Positions 1 to 9,276 of a stretch of 53,204 nt of DNA are shown piece after piece (position 1 is the stretch's first letter; each line of letters begins with the position of its first letter). Both the position numbers and the translations under genes were made by a program. Source of the stretch: Coriobacteriia bacterium (lineage in GTDB: Bacteria > Actinomycetota > Coriobacteriia > WRKU01); assembly GCA_009777935.1 (NCBI GenBank), contig WRKU01000008.1, forward strand, positions 1 through 53,204, in the 5' to 3' direction. Below the pieces are notes generated by a model, which was not told where the DNA came from, did no database searches, and worked only from the letters and a program-made list of their open reading frames with translations.

Positions 1-104
1 AACGGGGCACAAACTTTTCCGCCCCCCCCAAACCCCCAAAAACCCCCCTAAAGCCCCCACAAAAAAATTTTTTCGGGGGGAAATTTTTTGGGGTGTTAAA
101 AAAA
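1..104. other. Low-complexity homopolymer-run sequence at window edge, probable sequencing/assembly artefact
   Basis: Succession of A/C/G/T homopolymer runs (C8, C5, C6, A7, T6, G6) unlike the remainder of the window. Confidence 0.7.
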
Positions 105-120
105 CCCCCCCCCCCCCCCC
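105..120. repeat. Poly-C(16) tract (poly-G on the coding minus strand)
   Basis: 16 consecutive C, abutting normal coding sequence at 121. Confidence 0.9.
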
Positions 121-1995
121 GTAATCGGCGATAAAATCATCGTCAATTTCCATAAGGTATACGTAGTCGTATTCTCCTTGTATTAGCATGCGCTGCCACT
201 CCGCAAGCGAGATTCTTGGTGTTATGGGATCATCCTGCGTTATGCACTCTTCACTTACATGCCATGTTGCATACGGATTAAGATGTACAGGGTTCAAGTA
301 ATACGATGTCCGGAAGTAAAGCATACCGCCATCATCTTGGGCGACCAAAAATACCCTCTTGCCCGTTACGTCTGCCGATGTGACACCGGGATACTCATCA
401 AAATATTGATTTCGATAATCGACACGATAGTGAGTACGAATATAGAGCAGCATAGGCAAAGACGAAATCGCAATGACCAGCAAGCACGCCATCACGCGCG
501 CTATGCTGCGTAGCTTTTTATGTCGATGTGTCGCGACCTGCGAAGGCAACGCCTTGTTGCGACTAATAAAAAACGCCAGCCCAACCATCGCAAGCGACAA
601 GATCAAAGGATACAGATATCGTGACATGCTTGCTAGATATGCAGCTTCTCTCTCGGAGAAACTGAAGACGTAAGCAAGCAGCAAGCAGATGAGATTAACC
701 GTCACTCCCATCATGGTTAGAGCGATCATTTTCCAAAGCCTTGGACTCAGGTCTGTCCGTGCCTTGTGAGCCTTATGGTATCGATCGATCCCTATCATGA
801 TAATTGCCCACATGCAGCACAGCAAGGAAAACGACATCGGAAGGTTCACAAGAACCTCTCTTGTGAATACGTAATGCGCAAAATTCAAAACCGTTTGATA
901 TTGAAGCGGTGTACCCTGCCCCACAAAAAATTCTGTCAGTACACTGATGGGCATTTCGTGCGCGCCACGCGAGCCTTCGATCACAGCCGGATACTGCGAT
1001 AAGTACCATGTCCACGATGTAGTAGCAGTTAGCCAACCCATACAAAACGCCAGAATGGATTTAGCGTATTGCGTCCAATTCCTACGGTCAAGGATTAGCT
1101 GAACTGCAGCGATCCCTACAAGTGCCACCACAAAGAAAAGACCTGCCTGCTTCGTCGCGCAGAGGACAAACCCAATGAGAAATAGTATCGGGTAGTAGAG
1201 TTTTTGATAGCGTACGCGGAAGGCGTCGAACAGCAGCAAGATGAGCCCGAACCCGTATACCACTCCTATGGTAGTGTCGGCATAAAGTGAATTGAAAAGA
1301 TACTTCGGATCGTCTATCGGGAGCAAATATGAAGCAAGGGGGAATACGCACAGTGCAAAGATAACGAGAATATAGGAGGTCTTACGTTTGAGCAAGGCAA
1401 AGATCGGAATAACAAAAAGTACGCAAAAGGTCTGGAGAGCTGCAAAAGATATTGGCTCGGAAAATCCTCCTGCCAGCTTATTCGCAAGATATATTATCAA
1501 TGGGGATGCTGGAGGAATCCATCCGGCTATAGTGATTGCCGCATCCGGCGACACGTAGAGGTGGTCAAGCCGTACCATATCCTTGACTGCAATCGCCCAA
1601 AACGAGAAGTCGTCCCATTCAACCAACTCGCGACCCATATTAATAAAGAGTATCAGGAAGAACCAGGCGCAGAATGCGAGCATTCCGTATGTCAAAAGAT
1701 AGCGGCTGAAGCTTGATCGGTCAGAAGCGCGCAGAAAACGGACCAGTAGATAGGCTGCGCATAACCCGGCTGCCAGCAACACGATTGGTGCATATGCCAC
1801 AAGCATACCGGAGAGCCCGAGCACATAGCCCAGGAGAAGCAACAACATGCCTGATACGGGCAGCATGAGAGCGATGTCTTTCTGCAACCGTATCGCCAGC
1901 GCTGCAGCCAATAGACCGACGACCACAAAGAAACTTGTCACCGGTAGTATTTCCCAAAAGCTTATTGCCGCCCACTCGATCGCCGAATAGATCAT
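121..1995 (-). CDS. Polytopic membrane protein, GT-C-like glycosyltransferase or related (3' end truncated at poly-G/window edge)
   Basis: Manual minus-strand translation is open for 625 codons from ATG 1995 (MIYSAIEWAAISFWEILPVTSFFVVVGLLAAALAIRLQKD...) to position 121; contains EWDDFSFWAIAVKD after the first TM block; GGGGTGGGG-like RBS; absent from ORF track because no stop occurs before the window edge. Confidence 0.85.
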
Positions 1996-2140
1996 TCCCC
2001 ACCCCTGAATGGTTCCATGGTGACGCTATGGTGTAAGCGCAAGCTCATAATAACCCAGTATAGCGTAGCTATCATCTCCGAAATCAGTCAAGTTTAGAGA
2101 TCGGAGCGTAAGGGCGCACATTTTCTCTCTCAAAATATGC

Positions 2141-2163
2141 TATCATAATGACTGCATAATGCA
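2141..2163 (+). promoter_or_regulatory. Putative promoter -10 (TATCAT, extended TGC) and operator palindrome TGCATAATGCA upstream of TA module
   Basis: TGCTATCATAATG followed by perfect odd palindrome TGCAT-A-ATGCA at 2153-2163. Confidence 0.45.
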
Positions 2164-2190
2164 AGCTACACATAGATTGAGGTGATAGCT

Positions 2191-2517
2191 GTGGCGACTC
2201 TCACAATCAGAAACTTTGACCCTGTCGTGAAAGCGCAGATCGTGGAATCGGCAAAACGAAACAAGCGCTCCATGGAGGCGCAGATTCGACTCATTCTGGA
2301 AAACGCTATTACCGAATCCGCAGTAGTGGTCAATCCACCTGCTGCGGATACAACGCTGACGAGCGACCGTGCGGCAAAGAGGCATGGGGTCGACTACGGT
2401 GAGGAAGGCTTGGGTACATACTGGGCGCGGCGATTTGCAGAGATCGAGCCCGGACCGGATTTGAATGATTGCATTCCGCCGCGTACATCAGCTCGCCCTA
2501 TTCCAGCATTCGAATAA
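2191..2517 (+). CDS. FitA-like ribbon-helix-helix antitoxin
   Basis: MATLTIRNFDPVVKAQIVESAKRNKRSMEAQIRLIL is typical of FitA/Arc-type; GAGGTG RBS before GTG 2191. Confidence 0.75.
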   Translation: MATLTIRNFDPVVKAQIVESAKRNKRSMEAQIRLILENAITESAVVVNPPAADTTLTSDRAAKRHGVDYGEEGLGTYWARRFAEIEPGPDLNDCIPPRTSARPIPAFE

Positions 2518-2528
2518 GGTAGACTCGT

Positions 2529-2948
2529 ATGATAATTCTTGACACTAACGTAATATCAGAGATACAGAAAAGTACACCCGACAAACAGGTTATCAAGTGG
2601 CTCAACACATATGGTGTTCTCGATCTCTGCACCACCGTTATCTCACATGCGGAAATCTGGTATGGACTCGAACGAATGCCTGATAGTAATCACAAGACAA
2701 GCTTGAAAGAGAGATACGAGGCGTTTTTCTTTGTCGCGCTTGCGAACAGGGTGCTCCCTTTTAACGCACAGGCATCTTTCCATTATTCGAATATCCGTTC
2801 CGTCAGAGAAAGATCCGGGCGTCCTATTGATTTTGGTGATGCACAAATTGCGGCGATCGCTCACTCCCTAGACGCGCCGCTTGCTACCCGCAATATTAAA
2901 GACTTCGAAGGCACGGGGATACACGTAATCAATCCCTGGGACTGGTGA
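2529..2948 (+). CDS. FitB/VapC-like PIN-domain toxin
   Basis: MIILDTNVISEIQK...AEIWYGLERM...DFGDAQIAAIAHSLDAPLATRNIKDFEG: PIN acidic residues, adjacent to antitoxin. Confidence 0.88.
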   Translation: MIILDTNVISEIQKSTPDKQVIKWLNTYGVLDLCTTVISHAEIWYGLERMPDSNHKTSLKERYEAFFFVALANRVLPFNAQASFHYSNIRSVRERSGRPIDFGDAQIAAIAHSLDAPLATRNIKDFEGTGIHVINPWDW

Positions 2949-2949
2949 T

Positions 2950-3846
2950 ATGGAAAAGCCTGCTGTGTCCATAGTGGTGCCGTTGTATAACAAAGCGGCG
3001 TATGTCGAGCAATGCTTGCAGTCACTTGCGGCACAGACGTTGCGTGAGATCGAGGTCATCGTCATCGATGATGGCTCGACCGACGGCGGTGGCGAGGTTG
3101 CGATGGCGTTTTGTGAGAGCGACAAGCGGTTTAGGTGCATACGTCAGGACAATGCGGGGGTCAGCGCTGCCCTTAATCGAGGTCTGGCGCTTGCTTGCGG
3201 CACGTATATCGGACGTGTTGATGCCGATGACTGGGTCGAACCTAAAATGTACGAGCGACTCTATGACACGGCCGTGAGCAGCGATGCGGCGCTCGTGCGT
3301 TGCGGCTATCTACGCGCGTATACAGACGGCACGACGCGAGAGATGAGCTGCTGCAAAGTGCCTGAACAACGCAACGGCCTGTGGTGTTTTGAGAAGCTTT
3401 TTGGCAAGGTGTTCGTGCCGTTCATGAGTACCGCTCTCGGTATCTATCACCGTGACACCCTTAAAGCAGCCGACATCACCTATCCTGTTGAGCTCAACAA
3501 CCTCGAAGATATCTTCTTCAACGCTCGTTTTTATGCGCTGGACCTGCCCGTCGCACTCATCCCCGACTGCCTCTATCATTACCGCGAGGATCCTGATTCG
3601 GCATCACAAAAGCCCCCCATCAACCTGCGCGAACAGTTCGATACCTTCGATACGTTGATGCGGAAACAGGTACTTGACGTGCTGTCCAACACGCCACGCT
3701 ACAAAAAATTGCGCGCCGCCTATGGTCGGTACCGCAGAGTAGCACGCATGTCTATCGCCGCTGACATGACCGCATACGGCGTTGGGGGGATAGGCGCACA
3801 GATGCTGCGTGTGGCACGCAGCGTGCGCCGCAAATTACGGCGTTAA
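2950..3846 (+). CDS. Glycosyltransferase family 2
   Basis: VSIVVPLYNKAAYVEQCLQSLAAQTLREIEVIVIDDGSTDGG...GRVDADDWVEPKM. Confidence 0.92.
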   Translation: MEKPAVSIVVPLYNKAAYVEQCLQSLAAQTLREIEVIVIDDGSTDGGGEVAMAFCESDKRFRCIRQDNAGVSAALNRGLALACGTYIGRVDADDWVEPKMYERLYDTAVSSDAALVRCGYLRAYTDGTTREMSCCKVPEQRNGLWCFEKLFGKVFVPFMSTALGIYHRDTLKAADITYPVELNNLEDIFFNARFYALDLPVALIPDCLYHYREDPDSASQKPPINLREQFDTFDTLMRKQVLDVLSNTPRYKKLRAAYGRYRRVARMSIAADMTAYGVGGIGAQMLRVARSVRRKLRR

Positions 3847-4364
3847 TCGCACACCTTCGCAGGCACGCCGACAGCGGTTGCACGCGAGGGGATATCTTGC
3901 TTGACAACGGCACCTTCGCCGATACGTGCCCATGCGCCGACCGTCAGCCCGATACCCAGTGTCGCACTTGCACCGAGCAACGCGCCGACACCCAGCTGTG
4001 ACTCACCAAGCATGACGGCATGCGGCCCCACGAATGCATGATCGGCGACGACACAATCATGCTCGACGGTTGCACGCGTATTGATGATGGCGTTGTCGCC
4101 GACCCGAGCACAGGGATTGATGATTGCCTCTGCACCTATATAGGCCCCGTCACCAATCGTTGCCGTCGGCGAAACGGTCGCTGTGGGATGGATAACCGTT
4201 ATCGGACGCTGTCCACGTGCAGCCGCTTGTGCATATTCACACGCACGTACCTCGTTATCGCCGATAGCGACGATGAAGCCATCGGTATCGCCGAGTCCGG
4301 CCGCCTGTACGGCATCGGCCACGACCTTGCCGTGACCTCCCGCCCCTATGATGTTGAGCTTCAT
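3843..4364 (-). CDS. PglD/NeuD-like sugar O-/N-acetyltransferase (left-handed beta-helix)
   Basis: MKLNIIGAGGHGKVVADAV N-terminus and hexapeptide repeats (INPCARVGDNAIINTRATVEHDCVV). Confidence 0.85.
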   Translation of the reverse strand: MKLNIIGAGGHGKVVADAVQAAGLGDTDGFIVAIGDNEVRACEYAQAAARGQRPITVIHPTATVSPTATIGDGAYIGAEAIINPCARVGDNAIINTRATVEHDCVVADHAFVGPHAVMLGESQLGVGALLGASATLGIGLTVGAWARIGEGAVVKQDIPSRATAVGVPAKVCD

Positions 4365-4385
4365 CAAACCGGCATACAAGCGTCG

Positions 4386-4640
4386 CTACACGCGTTCCAC
4401 GTGAACGTGGTCGCCGCCTGCCTCGGCAGCGGTGTTTGTCTGCATGCATGCTCGTTCGAGAAGTGCCTGCGCCTCGCCAAGCTTAGAAGCAGCCTCCTCA
4501 AACTCTGTCCCGCACGCCAGCGCCGCATGGCCGGCCAGATGCGCGAGCTCCGTAGCCCAGCCTTGCGCGAGCTTGACGGTCTCCTCGGTCATCTCGATCA
4601 TCGTCGCAAGCTGCGTGACGCTTACTCCACCTTGGCACAT
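4386..4640 (-). CDS. Small helical protein of unknown function (84 aa)
   Basis: Strong RBS AAAAGGAGGACATC-ATG; C-terminal HVHVERV. Confidence 0.6.
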   Translation of the reverse strand: MCQGGVSVTQLATMIEMTEETVKLAQGWATELAHLAGHAALACGTEFEEAASKLGEAQALLERACMQTNTAAEAGGDHVHVERV

Positions 4641-4676
4641 GATGTCCTCCTTTTATTGCGTGCTTTTAGTATAGCG

Positions 4677-6206
4677 TTATCGTGGGTCACGTAGAATTTC
4701 GTCGGCATAAAAGCGCGAAAATCGCTGAAACTCCTCGTGGAGGCGTTCGACACCGTAGCGTTCGGCGAGCGTCGGCGTGCCGCTGAAAAGGTTCGTGCCC
4801 AGCCCGAGCCGGTCGCCCGGCACACGGGCACCCATCGCCGCCAGCGTCGTGGGATAGAGGTCGGTTGCAATAAAGGTGCGCTGCGTCGTCGCGCCGGGCG
4901 CCGGCTCGACACCGGGTGCTACATTGAGGAACAGATTGTAGACGGTCTGCTCGAAATCGTCAGGTACGGTTTCGTTGTACGTAATGTCCATCGTGACGTG
5001 ATCGCCCACAACGATGACCGTCGTATCCTCGAACCACGGTTGTGCCTCGACCCAGCGCAAAAACTCCTCAATCTGTCGATCTGCACATGCAATAACAAAC
5101 TGATATTGCATGTCGAACTCTTCGACGCAGAGCGGGCAGACGTCCCCATCGGAAAAATGCGTATCAACGGTGAGCATCGTCAAATTGAACGGCTCTGGCT
5201 CGGCCGCCATACGCGTAAGTTCATCTTTCGCAAAGTCAAAGAGGAGGTAGTCGTTGAATCCCCATGTGCCACTTCGCTCGTCAATAAGCTCGTGTTCCTC
5301 GACGTAGCGTAGATCAAATATGCGGTAGTCGCCGTGCGTGGTAAAGTACGCTTCGCGCTGGCCGAACACCCCGTTTGAGCCCACAAGCAACGTCTGCTGA
5401 TAGCCTTCGCGCGCCAGAACATCGCCGAGCGCAAACGCGCCGGGCAAGAACTCATCGTAATCTATCGAGGCCGCCGAGCGCAGCGTAAACATAATCGGGA
5501 TGCCGGCCGTTTGCGCGACCATCGCGGCAGCCGTCCAGTTCGTGCCCTCTGCGTTGTAGAAGCCACCGAGGCCGTCGGTGTGCGAAAAACTGACGGTGTT
5601 AGGGGCAAACGTGCGCCGCGTTAAGTTCGGGATAAGCGAAACCGGCTCAATACCGCCGACATCAACACCGCCGTACGTGTTCTCCATCGACTCCAGATAG
5701 ATGTAGAGGAGGTTGCGTTTTTCTTCAGGGAACTCGACATGAGCGGTGCGCGGATCGACGTAGTTGTCCTCTATGAACGTCGAGGGGGTGCGAACGGCCG
5801 CGATGTACTCGGGCACGTGAAGCTTAATCGCTGCATAACCGAGGCAACCGAGCAAGACCAGCACCACGATAATCGTCTGTATCCAGGGGCGTGCAATCGT
5901 GCGGCAGATACGCGCGAGGCGCGGGCCGCCAAGGCGCGCACCCATCGCAATCCAAACGCGCACGCCCAGATAGATGAACAGCACGCCGAGTGTGCCGAGT
6001 AGCACATCGGTCGTATAGTATTGAAAGACCCACGATGCCACGCTCTCGCGCGAACTCGAGGCGTGGTAGATAAGCTTGCCCATCGTCACGCCACGAAAGG
6101 TACGCGCAATCCACCACGCACTGCGCGCGAGCCATATTGCTATAAAAAGCACGGTCGCGTCGAGCGCAATCCGCACTGTCTCTTTCTTAACGCTTATGTG
6201 TTGCAT
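4677..6206 (-). CDS. LTA synthase/phosphoglycerol transferase-like sulfatase-fold membrane enzyme
   Basis: N-terminal TM segments; NLLYIYLESMENTYGG...GTNWTAAAMVAQTAGIP...VDTHFSDG...TTVIVVGDH. Confidence 0.85.
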   Translation of the reverse strand: MQHISVKKETVRIALDATVLFIAIWLARSAWWIARTFRGVTMGKLIYHASSSRESVASWVFQYYTTDVLLGTLGVLFIYLGVRVWIAMGARLGGPRLARICRTIARPWIQTIIVVLVLLGCLGYAAIKLHVPEYIAAVRTPSTFIEDNYVDPRTAHVEFPEEKRNLLYIYLESMENTYGGVDVGGIEPVSLIPNLTRRTFAPNTVSFSHTDGLGGFYNAEGTNWTAAAMVAQTAGIPIMFTLRSAASIDYDEFLPGAFALGDVLAREGYQQTLLVGSNGVFGQREAYFTTHGDYRIFDLRYVEEHELIDERSGTWGFNDYLLFDFAKDELTRMAAEPEPFNLTMLTVDTHFSDGDVCPLCVEEFDMQYQFVIACADRQIEEFLRWVEAQPWFEDTTVIVVGDHVTMDITYNETVPDDFEQTVYNLFLNVAPGVEPAPGATTQRTFIATDLYPTTLAAMGARVPGDRLGLGTNLFSGTPTLAERYGVERLHEEFQRFSRFYADEILRDPR

Positions 6207-6230
6207 TTTCTCATTCTAGCACGAGTATTG

Positions 6231-6331
6231 TAAGTGCTCTAGGGCGCGCCTCAGTAGAAGTTGGGAGGTGAAGCGTAGTACCTTTACTCGAACCTCACAA
6301 CGACAACCTGAGGCGTGTCCTAGTGTGCTTA
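6231..6331. repeat. ~100-bp palindromic intergenic element, copy A
   Basis: TAAGTGCTCTAGGGCGCGCCTCAG...CTGAGGCGTGTCCTAGTGTGCTTA, imperfect inverted repeat, similar to copy B. Confidence 0.65.
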
Positions 6332-7924
6332 CAGTTGGATGTACCACGCATTCTTCATGGGAACTGTTGCGTCGCATGAACGTGTGAGCTCAGTAAGCGT
6401 GGCAGCCGAAAGCGGCGAGTCGACGGTGAGCGCCATGAGCGCATCGCCCCCGACCTCGGTACGCGCTACCTGCATCATGCCGATGTTGACACCGGCAGCG
6501 CCGAGCGCCATGCCGATGCGGCCAATAACACCCGGTTGATCGGGGTATTGGAAGAACGCCATGTGTTGGCTGGGACGTACGTCGAGGTCAGCACCGAACA
6601 GAGAGACGAGCCGCGGCTCCTTGTTCTTGCCGATGACCGTTCCGGCCATACGCACCTCGCCGTGTGGCGTCTGTGCCTTCAAGATAATGAGCGAACTATA
6701 CGCATAGGCTTTCTTGCGTTTTGTTTCGGTGACCTCGATGCCGCGTTGCTCGGCGATATAGTTGGCGTTGACGAAGTTGACCGGGTCGGCCGTCACCTTT
6801 GAGAGAATCCCCTTAAGCGCAGCGGTCGTCAGAATCGTCGTATCGAGCGCGGCAAGCCGGCCGACAGTGACGACCTCGACGGCCTCGATGCCACCGGTGG
6901 CGAACTGGCTGAGCATCTGGCCCATATCCTGTACGAGGTCGATAAATGGGCGTACCTTATCCATAACGTCAGCAGGGACGGGCGTGACGTTAACGGCGGT
7001 CGGCACCATACGCCCTTCGAGCCCCAGCATCACGTATTCGGCGATCTGGACACCGGCGCGCTCCTGTGCCTCGCTTGTCGAAGCGCCGAGATGCGGCGTT
7101 AGGATTGCGTTGTCAAAAGCGCGCAGAGGGCTATCGGTGCACGGTTCGTGTTCGTAAACATCGATGCCGACCGAGGCAACCTTACTGGACTCCAGCGCTG
7201 CGATAAGCGCGTTTTCTTCGAAGATACCGCCACGCGCCGCATTGACGAGGATGACGCCGTCGCGCATCTTGGCGAAGCGTGCCTCATCGAACATGCCAAT
7301 CGTCTCCTTCGTCTTCGGCAGATGCACGGTGATAACATCGGCGAGCTCAAGAATCGCGTCGATGTCGCTCATCAAGGTGACGCCGAGGCTGTCGGCCTTT
7401 GCCTCGCTCGCATACGGGTCATAGCCGATGAGTTTCATGCCCATCGCGCGTGCGCGCTCGGCTACCAGCGTGCCGATGCGGCCGAGTCCAAAAATGGCGA
7501 GCGTCTTATCGTAAAGCTCGGTGCCGGTAAGCGCCGAGCGCTCCCACTTGCCCTCTTTCATGGAGCGATCGGCCTGTGCGGTGCGACGCGCACAGGCATA
7601 CATGAGCGCGATGGCTTGTTCGGCCGCGCTGACGATATTGGAGGTCGGCGCATTGCAGACGATAACGCCCTGCTCGGTCGCGGCGGCGACATCGACGTTG
7701 TCGACGCCGACACCGGCACGCCCGATAATCTCAAGACTCTTGCCGGCCTCGATGACCTCGCGCGTCGCCCGCGTGGCACTGCGCACGATGAGCGCCTCGT
7801 AGCCGGGAATCGTCACAACGAGCTCCTCCGGCGTGAGGTCGAGCTTGACGTGCACCTCAAACTTATCGCGGAGCAGGTCGAGACCTTTGTCGCTAATCTT
7901 TTCGGCAACAAGCACCTTTTTCAT
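6329..7924 (-). CDS. serA: D-3-phosphoglycerate dehydrogenase
   Basis: MKKVLVAEKISDKGLDLLR...GRAGVGVDNVD...GLGRIGTLVAERARAMGM...C-terminal ACT domain. Confidence 0.96.
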   Translation of the reverse strand: MKKVLVAEKISDKGLDLLRDKFEVHVKLDLTPEELVVTIPGYEALIVRSATRATREVIEAGKSLEIIGRAGVGVDNVDVAAATEQGVIVCNAPTSNIVSAAEQAIALMYACARRTAQADRSMKEGKWERSALTGTELYDKTLAIFGLGRIGTLVAERARAMGMKLIGYDPYASEAKADSLGVTLMSDIDAILELADVITVHLPKTKETIGMFDEARFAKMRDGVILVNAARGGIFEENALIAALESSKVASVGIDVYEHEPCTDSPLRAFDNAILTPHLGASTSEAQERAGVQIAEYVMLGLEGRMVPTAVNVTPVPADVMDKVRPFIDLVQDMGQMLSQFATGGIEAVEVVTVGRLAALDTTILTTAALKGILSKVTADPVNFVNANYIAEQRGIEVTETKRKKAYAYSSLIILKAQTPHGEVRMAGTVIGKNKEPRLVSLFGADLDVRPSQHMAFFQYPDQPGVIGRIGMALGAAGVNIGMMQVARTEVGGDALMALTVDSPLSAATLTELTRSCDATVPMKNAWYIQL

Positions 7925-7951
7925 TGCAGTTCCTCTCTCGCTAAAAATCAA

Positions 7952-8049
7952 TAAGTGCTCAGGGTTTCGCGTAAGCAGGAGCCAGAAGCGTGGCGTACAG
8001 CGTACGCGAGCTTCGCAGCGACGAACTTAGGCGGAATCCTGTGCGCTTA
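7952..8049. repeat. ~100-bp palindromic intergenic element, copy B
   Basis: TAAGTGCTCAGGG...AATCCTGTGCGCTTA; ends and internal segments match copy A in the same orientation. Confidence 0.65.
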
Positions 8050-9184
8050 GAAAAATTGCTTCGGCGGCTTTGATACCAGCGCCTGCCTCGAACTCATAGC
8101 CGAGCCCGGCGAGCGTCATCTCAAGTGCAGCAAGCGTCGTAATAATGTCGAACTCGCCGAAGTAGCCGAGGTGGCCGACGCGGATGATTTTACCTACCAG
8201 ATGGTCTTGACCGCCGGCAATCGTGACGCCATAGCGATTCTTCATCGTACTGACGATTGCCTTGCCGTCGATGCCCTCAGGCACCCAGACCGGTGTCACC
8301 GCACTGCCGCGTCCATCGGCCGGTGCAAAGAGCTTGAGACCGAGCGCTTCGCAGCCCTTGCGTGTGGCCTCGGCCAACATGCTGTGGCGCGCAATCGTAT
8401 TCTCAATCCCCTCGTCACGAAGCATGCGAAGCGCTTCGTTAAGGCCCAGCACAAGCGTGACGGCCGGGGTAAACGGTGTCGTATCTTTGTCGATGTTCGT
8501 CTTGTACTTCTTCCAGTCGAAGTAGAACTTCGGCAACATCGAACGCTCGTAGGCGCGCCACGCCTTCTCGCTGACCGTACAGGCCGCCAGACCCGGCGGC
8601 AGCATGAGGCCTTTTTGTGAGCCGGTCATCACGACGTCGAGCCCCCACGCATCGGTCTTGCACTCGACGGCACCGATACCGGTGATCGAATCGACGATGA
8701 GCACCGTGTCGGGCAGATCCTTAACGAGCTTACCGATCGCCTCGACATCGTTGAGCACGCCGGTCGAGGTCTCGCTCTGTGTCACGATAACGCCTTTGGC
8801 CTGCGGATTTTCTGCCAACGCTTTGGCGATATCGGCCGGCTTGACGGTCTCGGTCCACTCGTATGCAAGGTCAACAACGTCGACGCCGTAGGCCTCGCAG
8901 ATGCTCTTCTGACGATCACCAAACTTGCCGTTGCGCGCCACAATAACGGTATCACCGGCAGAGAAACAGTTGACGATGGCGGCCTCCATCACGCCCGTAC
9001 CCGATGAAGCAAAGAGCAGGACGTCGTTGGTCGTCTCGAAGATGTACTTGAGGTTGTCGATGGCGCTACGCAGCGCGGCACTAAAGTCCGGCGTGCGGTG
9101 ATGGATGATTGGCTCGGCGGTCTTGAGCAAGACCTCAGCCGGAACCGGCGTCGGCCCGGGCGTCATAAGGTATTTCTTCTGCAT
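8027..9184 (-). CDS. Class-V aminotransferase (serine-pyruvate/alanine-glyoxylate type; possible phosphoserine aminotransferase)
   Basis: MQKKYLMTPGPTPVPAEVLLKTAEPIIHHRTPDF...GSQKGLMLPPGLA. Confidence 0.9.
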   Translation of the reverse strand: MQKKYLMTPGPTPVPAEVLLKTAEPIIHHRTPDFSAALRSAIDNLKYIFETTNDVLLFASSGTGVMEAAIVNCFSAGDTVIVARNGKFGDRQKSICEAYGVDVVDLAYEWTETVKPADIAKALAENPQAKGVIVTQSETSTGVLNDVEAIGKLVKDLPDTVLIVDSITGIGAVECKTDAWGLDVVMTGSQKGLMLPPGLAACTVSEKAWRAYERSMLPKFYFDWKKYKTNIDKDTTPFTPAVTLVLGLNEALRMLRDEGIENTIARHSMLAEATRKGCEALGLKLFAPADGRGSAVTPVWVPEGIDGKAIVSTMKNRYGVTIAGGQDHLVGKIIRVGHLGYFGEFDIITTLAALEMTLAGLGYEFEAGAGIKAAEAIFLSAQDSA

Positions 9185-9276
9185 GTGCGTGTCCCCTTCT
9201 TTCACAACGCCCTTAGCATAGCATAATTCAGGCGCACGAGAAGGGCGGTATCTGATTGGCAGAAGTGGAACGTAAG

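Noticed and set aside
7148-7954. 268-aa + strand ORF antisense to serA
   Set aside because: High-GC shadow ORF; the sense strand is unambiguous serA and the antisense translation matches no recognisable family.
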